Shown here in pieces: positions 1-7,080 of a DNA stretch of 35,391 nt. The notes beneath the pieces are model-generated. The model ran no database searches, was not told the DNA's origin, and saw only the letters and a list, made by a program, of their open reading frames with translations. Source of the stretch: Chromatiaceae bacterium (lineage in GTDB: Bacteria > Pseudomonadota > Gammaproteobacteria > Chromatiales > Chromatiaceae). The stretch covers positions 1 to 35,391 of the forward strand of contig JAHEJD010000024.1 of NCBI GenBank assembly GCA_024639005.1. The letters are read 5' to 3'. The position numbers and the translations under genes were made by a program. How positions within the stretch are numbered: position 1 is the stretch's first letter; each line of letters opens with the position of its first letter.

Positions 1-60
1 AATAAACCCAGGCGAATGCAATGCCCTTGAGCAGAAACAAGCGCGGATTAATCGATGCCT

Positions 61-189
61 TCACTCATAAGCTTTTCGGTAGATTCTGATACTGCAAGGA
101 CTCAATGTGAAAGGAGGCTCAACCAAATGCAGTTTCAGGATCGCCACCTTCTCCTTGGGCAAAAAGTTCCGTCGGGTCTTCTTCGTCAT
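61..189 (-). pseudogene. Transposase N-terminal stub (IS3 OrfA-like HTH)
   Basis: Read on the minus strand, a strong Shine-Dalgarno (GGAGGAAG) precedes an ATG at 189. The peptide starts MTKKTRRNF and continues PKEKVAILKLHLVE. This resembles the opening of IS3-family OrfA-type helix-turn-helix proteins, which usually read RRKFTPEEKVAILR. The similarity stops after about 24 residues (near base 118) and the frame ends at 61. Only the first third of the DNA-binding domain is left, so it cannot act as a transposase. The family call comes from the short N-terminal motif alone. It marks the left edge of the degraded region. Confidence 0.5.
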
Positions 190-258
190 GTCTTCCTCCA
201 CGAGTTATTACTAACTCAATTCAAGGAAAACTCCAATTCCGACTGAAGCGGGACAATA

Positions 259-651
259 ATGAAACGCAAGTATCTACAACTCGCGACCTTGCTGTTCGCT
301 TCCGCTCTCATCGCTGCACCAACTGCAGCATATGATCGCGGCGAAGCTGATGCGTATGCTCAGATGTTCGCATCTGTGTAAGGGCCGAAAGCTGGCAAGC
401 ATCTACACCTGATCAAGCCTGACAAGTTTGTCGAACAGGTGCATGCTGGGAAAGAGTATGTGACGGTCGATATCCGGACCCCGAAGTAAACCAGGTTCTT
501 CACCGGCAACCTGCCGGGGCATCTCGTTATTCCGATGAGCGAGCTTTTCAAACACGAGCAGCTCGCCAAGTGGCCCAGCGACAAGCCGATCGTTGTGCTG
601 TGCAAGTCAGGGACTCGTGCAACTGCCGTAGCTACGGCGCTTTGCGATGTG
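259..651 (+). pseudogene. Rhodanese-like domain protein, broken (two in-frame stops, intron-interrupted)
   Basis: An ATG at 259 opens a frame with a signal peptide (MKRKYLQLATLLFASALIAA, cleavage near AYD). It continues through rhodanese sequence: HLIKPDKFVEQV, VTVDIRTPK, FFTGNLPGH, then the active-site loop [13 protein letters not shown] with the sulfur-carrying cysteine and the downstream helix ALCDV. Two TAA codons interrupt the frame, at 379-381 and 487-489. Homology continues unbroken across both, so they are nonsense changes and not the gene ends. At 651/652 the coding sequence stops exactly at a codon boundary, where a group II intron begins. The second exon is not present downstream. 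The intact protein would be a periplasmic single-domain sulfurtransferase of roughly 150 residues. An internal restart at 535 would give only the C-terminal half and is unlikely to be functional. Confidence 0.75.
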
Positions 652-1350
652 GTGCGCCCGGCAGGGCGCACCTACTTGGAGGTGAAAGTCCTCTACACAC
701 CCGGCAAGGGGAAGTGTTAGCCGAACGGCAAGCGTGTCGCGGGTGACCGCGAATCTGGAGGAAGCCGAAGGTAAAGCGCAGGCCTGACGAACAGGAAGCG
801 GATAGTAGGCGACGTGTCTGGGTGAGGCGGCCATTATTGTCAAAGCCCAATACTTGCACGGAAAGGCACGGCGTAAATCCGACAGGCATAAGCGTGAAGG
901 TGGGTGCGTCATACCCGGGGAGATCTGCAAGGGTGCCTTGTGCTACTGGCACCGTGAGGTGCTGGGATGTTCTTGCAGAAGTCAGCAGAGGCCATAATAG
1001 GTGGCGACACTGAAGGGCCGAACATGGAATGCCGTAAGTAGGCGGCGGGGACACGTCGATAGTCGATGAAGGCAGAACATTCACGATCAGTGAATGCCCA
1101 CGCAGCGGCGCCTGGGTGGAACCCAGTCAGTGCTGAGTGCGGTGCCGAGGCTGCGACGACGACCCGAGTGCGGACGAAAGCGGAGTTTAGCGGGCTGATG
1201 GAGGCCGTGTGTGAGCGCGGCAACCTATGGCTTGCGTACGAGCGGGTGATCCAGAACAAGGGTGCGGCCGGTGTCGATGGCATCGGCGTGGCCGAGTTCA
1301 AGGATCATCTCAAGCGACACTGGCCGACGATCAAGGCCAACTTGCTGGCG
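652..1350 (+). mobile_element. Group II intron, 5' part only
   Basis: The element begins with GTGCG, the group II 5' splice-site consensus. A perfect 8-bp hairpin follows (gtgcgccc/gggcgcac, 652-671). The non-coding stretch to about 1065 carries text typical of bacterial group II introns: a 'gaatctggaggaagccgaa' block near 750, and 'gcagaagtcagcagaggcc' followed by 'gaagggccgaac' just before the reverse transcriptase gene. The reverse transcriptase reading frame starts at 1066 and breaks at about 1350. Catalytic domains V and VI and the 3' splice site are not seen, so the element can neither splice nor move. It is inserted in the rhodanese gene. The sub-class was not determined. Confidence 0.75.
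1066..1350 (+). pseudogene. ltrA: Group II intron reverse transcriptase/maturase, N-terminal fragment
   Basis: About 95 residues are left. The region LMEAVCERGNLWLAYERVIQ, then NKGAAGVDGIGV and the segment around LKRHWPTIKANLLA match the RT-0/RT-1 start of LtrA-type intron-encoded proteins. In that family the next residues are G-x-Y-x-P-x-P-V. Here the frame switches at codon 96 into transposase sequence (FERGFKVIKSE). The YADD catalytic block, the maturase domain and the endonuclease domain are absent. The start at 1066 is the first in-frame ATG after the intron RNA part and has no clear ribosome site. The open frame runs on to 1584 only because the fusion is in frame. Confidence 0.75.
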
Positions 1351-1679
1351 TTCGAACGCGGCTTCAAGGTGATCAAGTCCGAGATCGAGATCGGCCCGAT
1401 CTACCACCGGTTGCCTGACCGCATCCGGGCGCATGCGCAGATCTGCTTCATCGCCCTGATTCTTCACCGCGTCATTCGCAGTCGCCTGAAAGCAGCCAGC
1501 ATCGGCTTGTCGCCGGATCGCGCCTTGAAGCAGCTCACACGCATTCAACACCATCGGATCCAAATTGCGCAGAGTGACCCATGACCGGCGTGTCGACGAT
1601 CGCCAAAGAATACGCTGAGGTCTTCAGCGCGTTGCGGGTGAAGAAGCCCATCGCGTCACAGCAATTATCGCTGTTGTAG
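1351..1679 (+). pseudogene. IS1634/IS4-like transposase, C-terminal fragment (frameshifted)
   Basis: From 1351 the frame reads GFKVIKSEIEIGPIYHRLPD, then RIRAHAQICFIALILHRVI. This is the C-terminal block of IS1634/IS4-type DDE transposases (KS-x-L-x-x-R-P-I-Y-H, R-I-x-A-H, hydrophobic helix). The original frame stops at 1584. The family-like tail continues in another frame from 1581: MTGVSTIAKEYAEVFSALRV, then KKPIASQQLSLL and TAG at 1677-1679. The fragment therefore carries a frameshift near 1580 and has lost its N-terminus and the DDE catalytic core. It has replaced the 3' part of the group II intron, so an insertion and a deletion happened after the intron entered the rhodanese gene. The family assignment is by motif memory. 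Confidence 0.65.
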
Positions 1680-2035
1680 TGGAGCGTTTTTAACTCGCCG
1701 TCAACAAAGAAACCGCTTACGCGCCTAACTGTCGAACCCGGGAGGCCCGCACATCGATCATCGATTTCATTCATCGCAGTCAGAACGATGCGGCCCCATT
1801 TGCTGACAGTGACGCGTTCATTTTGAGAGTGAATGTCGTCCCAGGTTAATCCCTGGTCCGCAAAAAAGATGCTTGGCGTGGAGGCCGTGAAGTTCAAGCC
1901 AGCGCCAGAAAATGTGACCGCTGGTAGGTAGTGCCGTATCCATAGGCGCATTCTGCCATGCCGTTGGATTGTGGCGGAAGATGCTAAAAGATTGGCCGAA
2001 CAAGACAAGCAGCACGATACCGGCATAGGCCACAC
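1535..2035 (-). CDS. Hypothetical protein, 3' end running into transposase debris
   Basis: This is an open frame of 166 codons. The middle section (FADQGLTWDDIHSQNERVTV, SKWGRIVLTAMNEIDDRC) has the composition of a real protein, but I recognise no family. Its last 50 or so codons (below about 1680) are antisense to the transposase remnant, so the native C-terminus is probably lost. The first codons look poor. A second minus frame starting at 2033 gives a better N-terminus (MAYAGIVLLVLFGQSF, a possible membrane anchor). That suggests a frameshift between the two frames near 1930. Either a degraded gene or a small hypothetical protein is possible. No clear ribosome site is seen. Confidence 0.3.
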   Translation of the reverse strand: MWPMPVSCCLSCSANLLASSATIQRHGRMRLWIRHYLPAVTFSGAGLNFTASTPSIFFADQGLTWDDIHSQNERVTVSKWGRIVLTAMNEIDDRCAGLPGSTVRRVSGFFVDGELKTLHYNSDNCCDAMGFFTRNALKTSAYSLAIVDTPVMGHSAQFGSDGVECV

Positions 2036-2068
2036 TCGGCGGTGTTAAAGGAGCCGGAACCCAGCTTA

Positions 2069-2251
2069 ATGAAAAACCTGACTACACAGGACTTTGCCGT
2101 CATCGGTATCAGTGAGGGAAACGTGTTCTTGGAGGCTAACGAGTGGGATATATCGCAAGGCTTCTATCGCACGGTGACGCTCTACCTAAGTCCAGAATAC
2201 GCAAAGAATCTGGCCGACCAACTCGCCGTTTGTGCGGTGGTGCGGATCTAG
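2069..2251 (+). CDS. Small hypothetical protein
   Basis: This is a 60-residue protein starting MKNLTTQDFAVIGISEGNVF and ending LADQLAVCAVVRI. It has a balanced composition with a short predicted beta region followed by a helix, and no signal peptide or membrane segment. I chose the ATG at 2069. An in-frame GTG at 2042 would add nine residues. The AAGGAG at 2048-2053 lies about 15 bases upstream of the ATG, which is farther than usual, so the start is uncertain. No family was recognised. The segment EYAKNLADQLAV could be a small fold, but nothing more can be said. Confidence 0.4.
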   Translation: MKNLTTQDFAVIGISEGNVFLEANEWDISQGFYRTVTLYLSPEYAKNLADQLAVCAVVRI

Positions 2252-2420
2252 ATGGCGCAACAACGCACTAGGGAAGATGAAACCCCAACAAGACAATGCG
2301 CCGACCAAACGGATCTATCTGGCAGCCTCTCCCTGTATTGCCCAAGAACTGATGACGACCGAGTTTAGGAGAGGGCAGCGACCGATGGTAAGACAGCAGC
2401 AGATTTTCTAACATTCACGG

Positions 2421-3257
2421 ATGCATACGCGGCGTAATCTGATCATCGCTCACTCCCGCCGCTCGGTTGTGAGTCTCTTGGTGTTGCTGCTGGTCCTGCC
2501 GACGGCAATTCCGGCATCGACCCTCGCGGAGGCGCAGGGCTGCGCGGCCGCGCTGGGCGGTGAGTTGAGCGGCACCGGGGAACAGCTGGACACCTCGCTG
2601 CGTTTTCTCAGCTGGAATATGCAGAAGGCAAGCAACCAAGGCTGGCGCGAGGACCTGCGAAACTTCACCAGCGATGTCCACCTGGCCTTTATCCAGGAGG
2701 CTGCGGTACAGGCAGGGATTGCCCGCGCCCTGCCTGTGCGTCTGCACCAGGCCTTTGCCGCCGGCTATACCACCAGCAAGCGGGAAACCGGCGTCCTCAC
2801 GCTGAGCAGCGGCGCGCCTAGCCTGCGCTGCCATCTCACGGCGTGGGAGCCCTGGCTGGGTACGCCCAAGGCAACCAGCATCACCGAATACCCGATCCGC
2901 GGTCGCCAGGAGCGCCTGCTGGCGGTGAATATGCATGCGGTGAACTTCGCCCTCGGCCTGGCGGAATTCCGCGAGCAGGTACACGCACTCGAGGCGGTGA
3001 TGGACCATCATCGCGGGCCGGTGGTCTTCGCCGGTGACCTGAACACCTGGAGTGCCGGCCGGCAGGCGCTGGTCGATGCCTTCATGCGCAAGTACGGTCT
3101 CCAGCCCGTGGGTTTCGCCCCTGACCTGCGGACCACCTTTTTTGGCAACGCCCTGGATCACATCTATGTGCGCGGAATTCGTGCCGAGTCCGCGCGCGTC
3201 GCGCCGGTGTCCAGCTCCGACCACAATGCTCTGCTGGTCGACCTGGAGATCCTGTGA
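2421..3257 (+). CDS. Exported endonuclease/exonuclease/phosphatase (EEP) family protein
   Basis: A 278-residue protein with a basic N-terminus and a hydrophobic segment (about 15-32) that acts as a signal peptide or membrane anchor. The EEP metal-dependent phosphodiesterase motifs are in order: SWNMQKA (Asn66), FIQEA (Glu93), AVNMHAVNF (Asn170, His172), FAGDLNTW (205-210), ALDHIYV (Asp246) and SSDHNALLVDLEI (Asp267, His268). All expected catalytic positions are present, so an active Mg-dependent phosphohydrolase facing the periplasm is likely. It resembles the YafD-like branch. The substrate (nucleic acid, lipid or nucleotide) cannot be told from sequence. The stop codon overlaps the GTG start of the DUF5329 gene, so the two are translationally coupled. 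The gene looks intact, unlike most of its neighbours. Confidence 0.85.
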   Translation: MHTRRNLIIAHSRRSVVSLLVLLLVLPTAIPASTLAEAQGCAAALGGELSGTGEQLDTSLRFLSWNMQKASNQGWREDLRNFTSDVHLAFIQEAAVQAGIARALPVRLHQAFAAGYTTSKRETGVLTLSSGAPSLRCHLTAWEPWLGTPKATSITEYPIRGRQERLLAVNMHAVNFALGLAEFREQVHALEAVMDHHRGPVVFAGDLNTWSAGRQALVDAFMRKYGLQPVGFAPDLRTTFFGNALDHIYVRGIRAESARVAPVSSSDHNALLVDLEIL

Positions 3258-3619
3258 TTTCGCGACGCCTTCGGGCAGGTACGATCGGAGCTATCCTGCT
3301 TGTCACTCCACTCATCGCTGCCGCTGGTACGGATACGGAGGTGGACTACCTGCTGCACTTCGTGGCGGCAAGCGGCTGCGAGTTTCAGCGCAACGAAAGT
3401 CGGCATGATCCGGTGTCAGCGGCGGACCATCTGCGCCTGAAGTACAGCCGCGGCAAACGCTATGTGAATTCAGCCGAGCAGTTCATCGACCGGCTGGCGA
3501 GCGAGAGCTCCTGGTCCGGCAAGCCCTACACGGTGAATTGCGACGGTGTCGAGGAGCCCTCGGGCGTTTGGCTGCATCGTGCCCTAGACGAATACCGGGC
3601 CGGCGGTGATCGCAGCTGA
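3254..3619 (+). CDS. DUF5329 family periplasmic protein
   Basis: A 121-residue protein starting at GTG 3254, which overlaps the preceding stop (GTGA). The N-terminus is a signal peptide (ISRRLRAGTIGAILLVTPLI, then AAAG). The mature part has the DUF5329 pattern: a helix YLLHFVAASGCEFQRN, then SAADHLRLKYSRG, EQFIDRLASESSWSGKPY, and a C-terminal VWLHRALDEYR. Family members are small secreted proteins of unknown function. The two family cysteines are present (Cys43 region and VNCDGV). The overlap with the EEP gene points to a shared transcript and perhaps a joint periplasmic role, which is inference. Confidence 0.75.
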   Translation: MISRRLRAGTIGAILLVTPLIAAAGTDTEVDYLLHFVAASGCEFQRNESRHDPVSAADHLRLKYSRGKRYVNSAEQFIDRLASESSWSGKPYTVNCDGVEEPSGVWLHRALDEYRAGGDRS

Positions 3620-3979
3620 TTCGGTATGCTGTGCTTGCATCGGGCGCAGGCCGTGTTCCGGCAGGCGTCCGGCGACCACGCTGGCGTGTGCCGGGTTTGT
3701 GTCGGTCGCTGACGTCAGCGAGACCGATGGCTGACGGTGCTTCTCCCACCGGCGGCTTAAGACAGCAGTCAGCACACTGCGGTCATGCCCCTAACACCCT
3801 CCGGACCATTTCGGGAAAGGCAGGGCCGTGCCCAGAAGTATCAAAGTTCTCCAAAAACCGCCGATTAATCTCACAGTGGCAAGCCAGTCGGAACTATCCA
3901 GAAGGGCCGTCTCCCCTTGGGGTGCGCATGGATTGCCCTGATTGATACATCTCAAATAGCAGTGCAGGACAGAAACACC
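3620..3979 (+). other. Intergenic, 360 bases, no gene seen
   Basis: Open frames here have no recognisable product. The notable structure is a 16-bp perfect palindrome at 3706-3721, listed separately. The end of the stretch supplies the leader of the lipoprotein gene at 3980. No convincing terminator follows the DUF5329 gene. Confidence 0.5.
3702..3726. repeat. Palindrome centred on ctgacgtcag
   Basis: Bases 3706-3721 read tcgctgacgtcagcga, a perfect 16-bp palindrome. Allowing one bulged base, pairing extends four more pairs on each side. There is no loop and no T-run, so it is not a normal terminator. It could be a dimeric-regulator operator or a chance palindrome. Confidence 0.4.
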
Positions 3980-4303
3980 ATGATCAGACTATTACCACTG
4001 GTCTTCGCTATCACAACCATCGTGCTCTTACAGGGATGTGCTCAGACGCCGGCCGAAGCTGGCGCCAGCATGGCGAGAACGCACTTGGAAATAGGTACCA
4101 ATCCATCCCCACAATCGAAGGCCAGGATGCAGACAGAGATGAATGAAAAGGCCTCCGACTACAACATGAAGGAAATGCAGGAATTCATGCAGGCCTACCT
4201 GACCACCATCATGGAAGAGAGCCCGGCGATGATCCAACTCCAGGGCAAGGCGATGGAGGAACTCGGCAAAGCAATGCAAAGCCAGGCTGAATGGTCCCGA
4301 TAA
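3980..4303 (+). CDS. Small lipoprotein, helical
   Basis: A 107-residue protein. I chose the ATG at 3980 because it puts the lipoprotein signal (MIRLLPLVFAITTIVLLQGC) at the N-terminus, with the lipobox LLQG-Cys20. The mature part is charged and helical, rich in Met, Glu and Gln (MNEKASDYNMKEMQEFMQAY and repeated MxxL/MEEL heptads), so a short coiled coil is likely. The residue after the lipid cysteine is Ala, which fits outer-membrane sorting. No family was recognised. It lies in the accessory region near a second lipoprotein gene at 4535, which has different sequence. Confidence 0.6.
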   Translation: MIRLLPLVFAITTIVLLQGCAQTPAEAGASMARTHLEIGTNPSPQSKARMQTEMNEKASDYNMKEMQEFMQAYLTTIMEESPAMIQLQGKAMEELGKAMQSQAEWSR

Positions 4304-4534
4304 TTTTACTCGAGTTGCTAACGACCATTAATGGCCGAAAGCCCCCATAGCTAGAACCAAATAGGCCATCTTGACGGGTGGCCTTGTCGATTGTGCGGCG
4401 CCTCAAGCGGCGTCTGACACGAACGCGACGAGGGTAAAGCTTTTCTCGAAAATGGTCGCTAAGACTGCCTGTACCCATAAACCCAGACTCGGAGTTCGGA
4501 TGGCGAACCGTCCAGTCAGAATGAGTGGAAGACT
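4304..4534 (+). other. Intergenic, no gene seen
   Basis: About 230 bases between two lipoprotein genes. I see no convincing gene, RNA or terminator. The last bases (gagtggaagact before 4535) supply a GGA-type ribosome site for the next gene. Confidence 0.4.
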
Positions 4535-4963
4535 ATGAATAAGTATCCAATGCAGTATTACTTTCTGTTTGCCCTGTTCCTACTCGTCACGGCTTGCAGC
4601 GAGCAGGCACCCCCATTGGATAAGAATGGCAAATCGCCGGACACCGTGCTACTTGAAACTTACCAGCTAATACTCAACGGCAAGCTCAACGAGGCCAAAG
4701 TCGCCTTCGACCCACGACTCCTTCAGGCAGTGCTACCGCCGACAAATCCCGACACGTTCGAAAGTTTCTACGAGAAGCAGACTGCCGATTGGAAACGCGA
4801 ACTGCTAAAGACAGCGGTAGTAGGAAACGACTACAGTGACGCGGTCTGGCGGGTCCGGATCTGGAACGATGACGGGACCGGCTCAGCAGGTGCCAAGCAG
4901 GACCTCGCTATCATCGACGGCGAATGGAAGATTGTCTTATGGAGTGACTTCTCCAAAAGCTGA
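4535..4963 (+). CDS. Lipoprotein with DUF4878/NTF2-like fold
   Basis: A 142-residue protein. The N-terminus MNKYPMQYYFLFALFLLVTAC is a lipoprotein signal with lipobox LVTA-Cys21. The mature domain starts with SPDTVLLETYQLILNGKLNEAK, typical of the first helix of DUF4878/NTF2-like proteins. It ends in a beta-strand part with AVWRVRIWNDDGTGS and a final strand DLAIIDGEWKIVLW. Such domains usually bind a small ligand or mediate protein contact at the cell surface. The specific function is unknown. The ribosome site is GTGGAAG, a few bases upstream of the ATG. Confidence 0.65.
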   Translation: MNKYPMQYYFLFALFLLVTACSEQAPPLDKNGKSPDTVLLETYQLILNGKLNEAKVAFDPRLLQAVLPPTNPDTFESFYEKQTADWKRELLKTAVVGNDYSDAVWRVRIWNDDGTGSAGAKQDLAIIDGEWKIVLWSDFSKS

Positions 4964-5354
4964 GCATTAAGTCAGCATCCCCTCAATATGACCGTTGTTG
5001 GCCGGGAGCGCCAGTTAGCCGACCCAGGCATGTAAAGCATCCTGACAGTTGAATCACCCAGCCGGGTAATGACGCTACTGTCTACTGTCATTGCCCGCCA
5101 CGAGGTGGTCGCGGTCCAGCACCGGTCCCGGTGAACGACAGCAAACGACACGGCGCGGTCATCCGACGAGGGGGTCGATTCGACGGGAACTAACCGGTGA
5201 AACTTGAACTGAAAGGTTTCTGGTCAATCCGCAAGCAGCTTTGCCCTTAGGTGGACCGGGCAATCTTCACACCAATTTCACAACCAACCAACAAGGGCGT
5301 GGCGTTGAATCTGGTACGATTCGTGCGCTGCAAACTGCTCGGAGATGCGTACAA
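4964..5354 (+). other. Intergenic, 390 bases, no gene seen
   Basis: No recognisable gene. A hairpin at 5063-5097 is listed separately. The open frame that begins at 5241 joins the fasciclin pseudogene, but its first 38 codons have no signal peptide and are probably leader. Confidence 0.4.
5063..5097. repeat. Hairpin, 11-bp stem with 13-base loop
   Basis: cgggtaatgac at 5063-5073 pairs with gtcattgcccg at 5087-5097, with one G-U pair. No T-run follows, so it is not a standard terminator. It lies about 260 bases before the fasciclin remnant. Confidence 0.35.
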
Positions 5355-5756
5355 ATGCTGGTAGTAACGAAAAGGTTGCAAACACACTTGATCGCTTTGG
5401 TGCTTTCGCTGATGACAGCACCAACGCTCGCCACCAACTTCAATGGGTACCGAGGCACCCCTACGATCCTGGAAAAACTGATTGATACAGACGGGGCTCA
5501 GGCCCTGGTTGCCGCTGTTTTGGTCGTTGACGAAGCCGACGTCTTTGACTTTGACATCGCCAATTTGCTCGGAGACAAACGGGAAGAGATCGTGCTACTC
5601 GCGCCCACTAACACCGCGTTCTAAGCACTCCTGGGCCTCCCGGAGGGCGTTCTAGATGAGAGATAGATTGAGGACATGGAGGCGGCCTTACAGGACATTT
5701 TCGACGATCTTGGGTTAGGTGCCGACGCAATCGCAGCCGTTTTGTTGAAGCATGCC
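5355..5756 (+). pseudogene. Fasciclin (FAS1) domain protein, broken
   Basis: The ATG at 5355 gives a signal peptide (VTKRLQTHLIALVLSLMTAP, then TLAT). It is followed by FAS1-like text: TILEKLIDTDGAQALVAAVL, and the H1 motif VLLAPTNTAF. A TAA at 5622-5624 ends the frame there. In the same frame homology continues with ALLGLPEGVLDER, a TAG at 5664-5666, then IEDMEAALQDIFDDLGLGAD and AIAAVLLKHAA, which is the LLKHV block of FAS1. The domain is thus interrupted by two nonsense codons and cut off at about 5756, where minus-strand dsbD sequence begins. The intact gene would encode a secreted adhesion-type protein. No active product is expected. Confidence 0.7.
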
Positions 5757-6696
5757 GCGCCTCCTTGATCGACAGGACCGGCAGTACGCAAGGCATCAGG
5801 TTGAGCAGGACGCTGCCGAGCAGCGCGAGGCCCATGGCCAGCAGCACGATCAGATCGGTGGCCGCGGCCGGCGCCACGATGTCGAAGCTGCGCGTGATGG
5901 CGCCGTCCTCGCCGGACTCGGTCATCACCAGCAGGCCTCGCAATGGGGCAGCGGGAGCCAGCGGTGCCTCGCCGAGGGGCAGGTTCCGCAGAAGGTCGTC
6001 GCCGTCGCTCGTCCAGGACTGAGCCCCGGATGCGGCGATCGGTCTTCAGTCGTTGCTGGCAAACCACAGGTCACCGATCCGCTGGGCAGGCCAGTCGGTG
6101 TTGCGCAGGCGCATCTGCACCGACTCCGCTGCCGTTTTATAGACGGCGTCACCGGGCTGGGGCAGCGGCCACTGGCTGCGGATGGTCTCGAAGCGATCGG
6201 GCCTCGGCCCAGCCGATGGCCCGGTCTCAATCGCCACGTCGATGGCCAGGCTCGCCTGCTCCGGGATGCACTCCTCGCGACACACCAGCCAACTGACATC
6301 TGCGCCGATCCGGACGCTGTCGCCGGCGCGCGCCGCCCCGACGGGGTAGATTGGCACCAACAACGTCACGCTGTCTTCGTAGCCATAGTTGGTCAGCGGA
6401 CCGACCGGAATACGTGTCGGCAACGGCCACCGGATATCCCCGGCGCGCCAGCCCGTCGGCAGCCGCCAGTCCACCTTGGGTGCCTCGCCCGAGTCGCCAG
6501 GATTGCGCCAGTGCGGAATGAGATCGAAGCGCAGCCCAAGCCACAGGGTCTCACCCGGTGGCGTCGAGGGTTGCTCCGCCTCGAGCGTCAGCTGCACATG
6601 CGGCGTGCTGGCCGAGATGGCGGTGCCGGCCATCGCGGCGGTGCCCAGCGGAGTCAGCAGGCCGGCGATACAGCAGAGTAAGAAGGTCCTGAGCAC
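5757..6696 (-). pseudogene. dsbD: Thiol:disulfide interchange protein DsbD, truncated with an in-frame stop
   Basis: On the minus strand a GTG at 6696 follows GGAGAG and starts a signal peptide (LRTFLLCCIAGLLTPLGTAA, then MAG). The periplasmic DsbD/ScsB N-terminal domain follows, with VSWLVCREECIPEQASL holding its cysteine pair. A TGA just after DLWFASND (near 6046-6048) breaks the frame. The same frame then continues through LLRNLPLGEAPLAPAAPLRG to the first membrane helices LIVLLAMGLALLGSVLLNL and MPCVLPVLSIKEA, with the membrane-domain cysteine of the MPC motif. Sequence homology ends at about 5757. Lost are the rest of the membrane domain and the C-terminal thioredoxin domain. The protein would pass electrons from cytoplasmic thioredoxin to periplasmic partners. 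The stop probably replaced a Trp codon. Confidence 0.8.
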
Positions 6697-7080
6697 GTTC
6701 TCTCCAGACACGTCCACCGGCGCATACGTTCCCGCGCCTTCTGCGGTGCTGCAACCGGGCTTTCGCAATGGCCGGCGCGAGGAGGCGGACATCGAATCCG
6801 ATGCTGCTGCGGCGTGCGCCGAATAAGCTCAAAGGCGGGAAGAGTAGCGCGGCCGAGAGGATCGGAGATCCCTTTTTTCCGCAAGGATTTAAGACAGGTT
6901 ATCGGCCTTGGCTGGAGACGATTTCTTGCGAAATCGCAATGACCCGCGGGTGCTGTCCGCGTAAGTTTCAGTCTGCACACGGCGAACGTTCTCACGATCC
7001 CTGTGCATTATCGGTCTCCTCCGATGTTGCCCCGCGTTCGCGCGGGGCCTTTTCATCAGCCGCCGTTACTCAAGGCGCAC
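6697..7080. other. Gap between two pseudogenes, no gene seen
   Basis: About 380 bases between the start of the dsbD remnant and the end of the RND remnant. The only clear structure is a plus-strand terminator at 7029-7053. It has no surviving upstream gene on that strand, so a plus-strand gene was probably lost here. Confidence 0.45.
7029..7053 (+). terminator. Rho-independent terminator, UUCG loop
   Basis: gccccgcg at 7029-7036, loop ttcg, then cgcggggc at 7041-7048 form a perfect 8-bp stem, followed by cttttc. The T-run is on the plus strand only, so it serves plus-strand transcription. No intact plus-strand gene ends just upstream. Confidence 0.7.

Noticed and set aside
55-246. A 63-codon plus-strand frame at the left edge
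   Set aside because: It is antisense to the transposase stub, which has a strong ribosome site and a recognisable N-terminal motif.
1680-5000. Integron cassette array (several small genes with spacers)
   Set aside because: I saw a GCCTAAC word at about 1722 but no paired GTTRRRY partner at a usual distance, no repeated attC structure and no integrase gene.
5752-6681. A 309-codon plus-strand frame
   Set aside because: It is antisense to the dsbD remnant, which has clear motifs. The plus-strand product has no recognisable feature.
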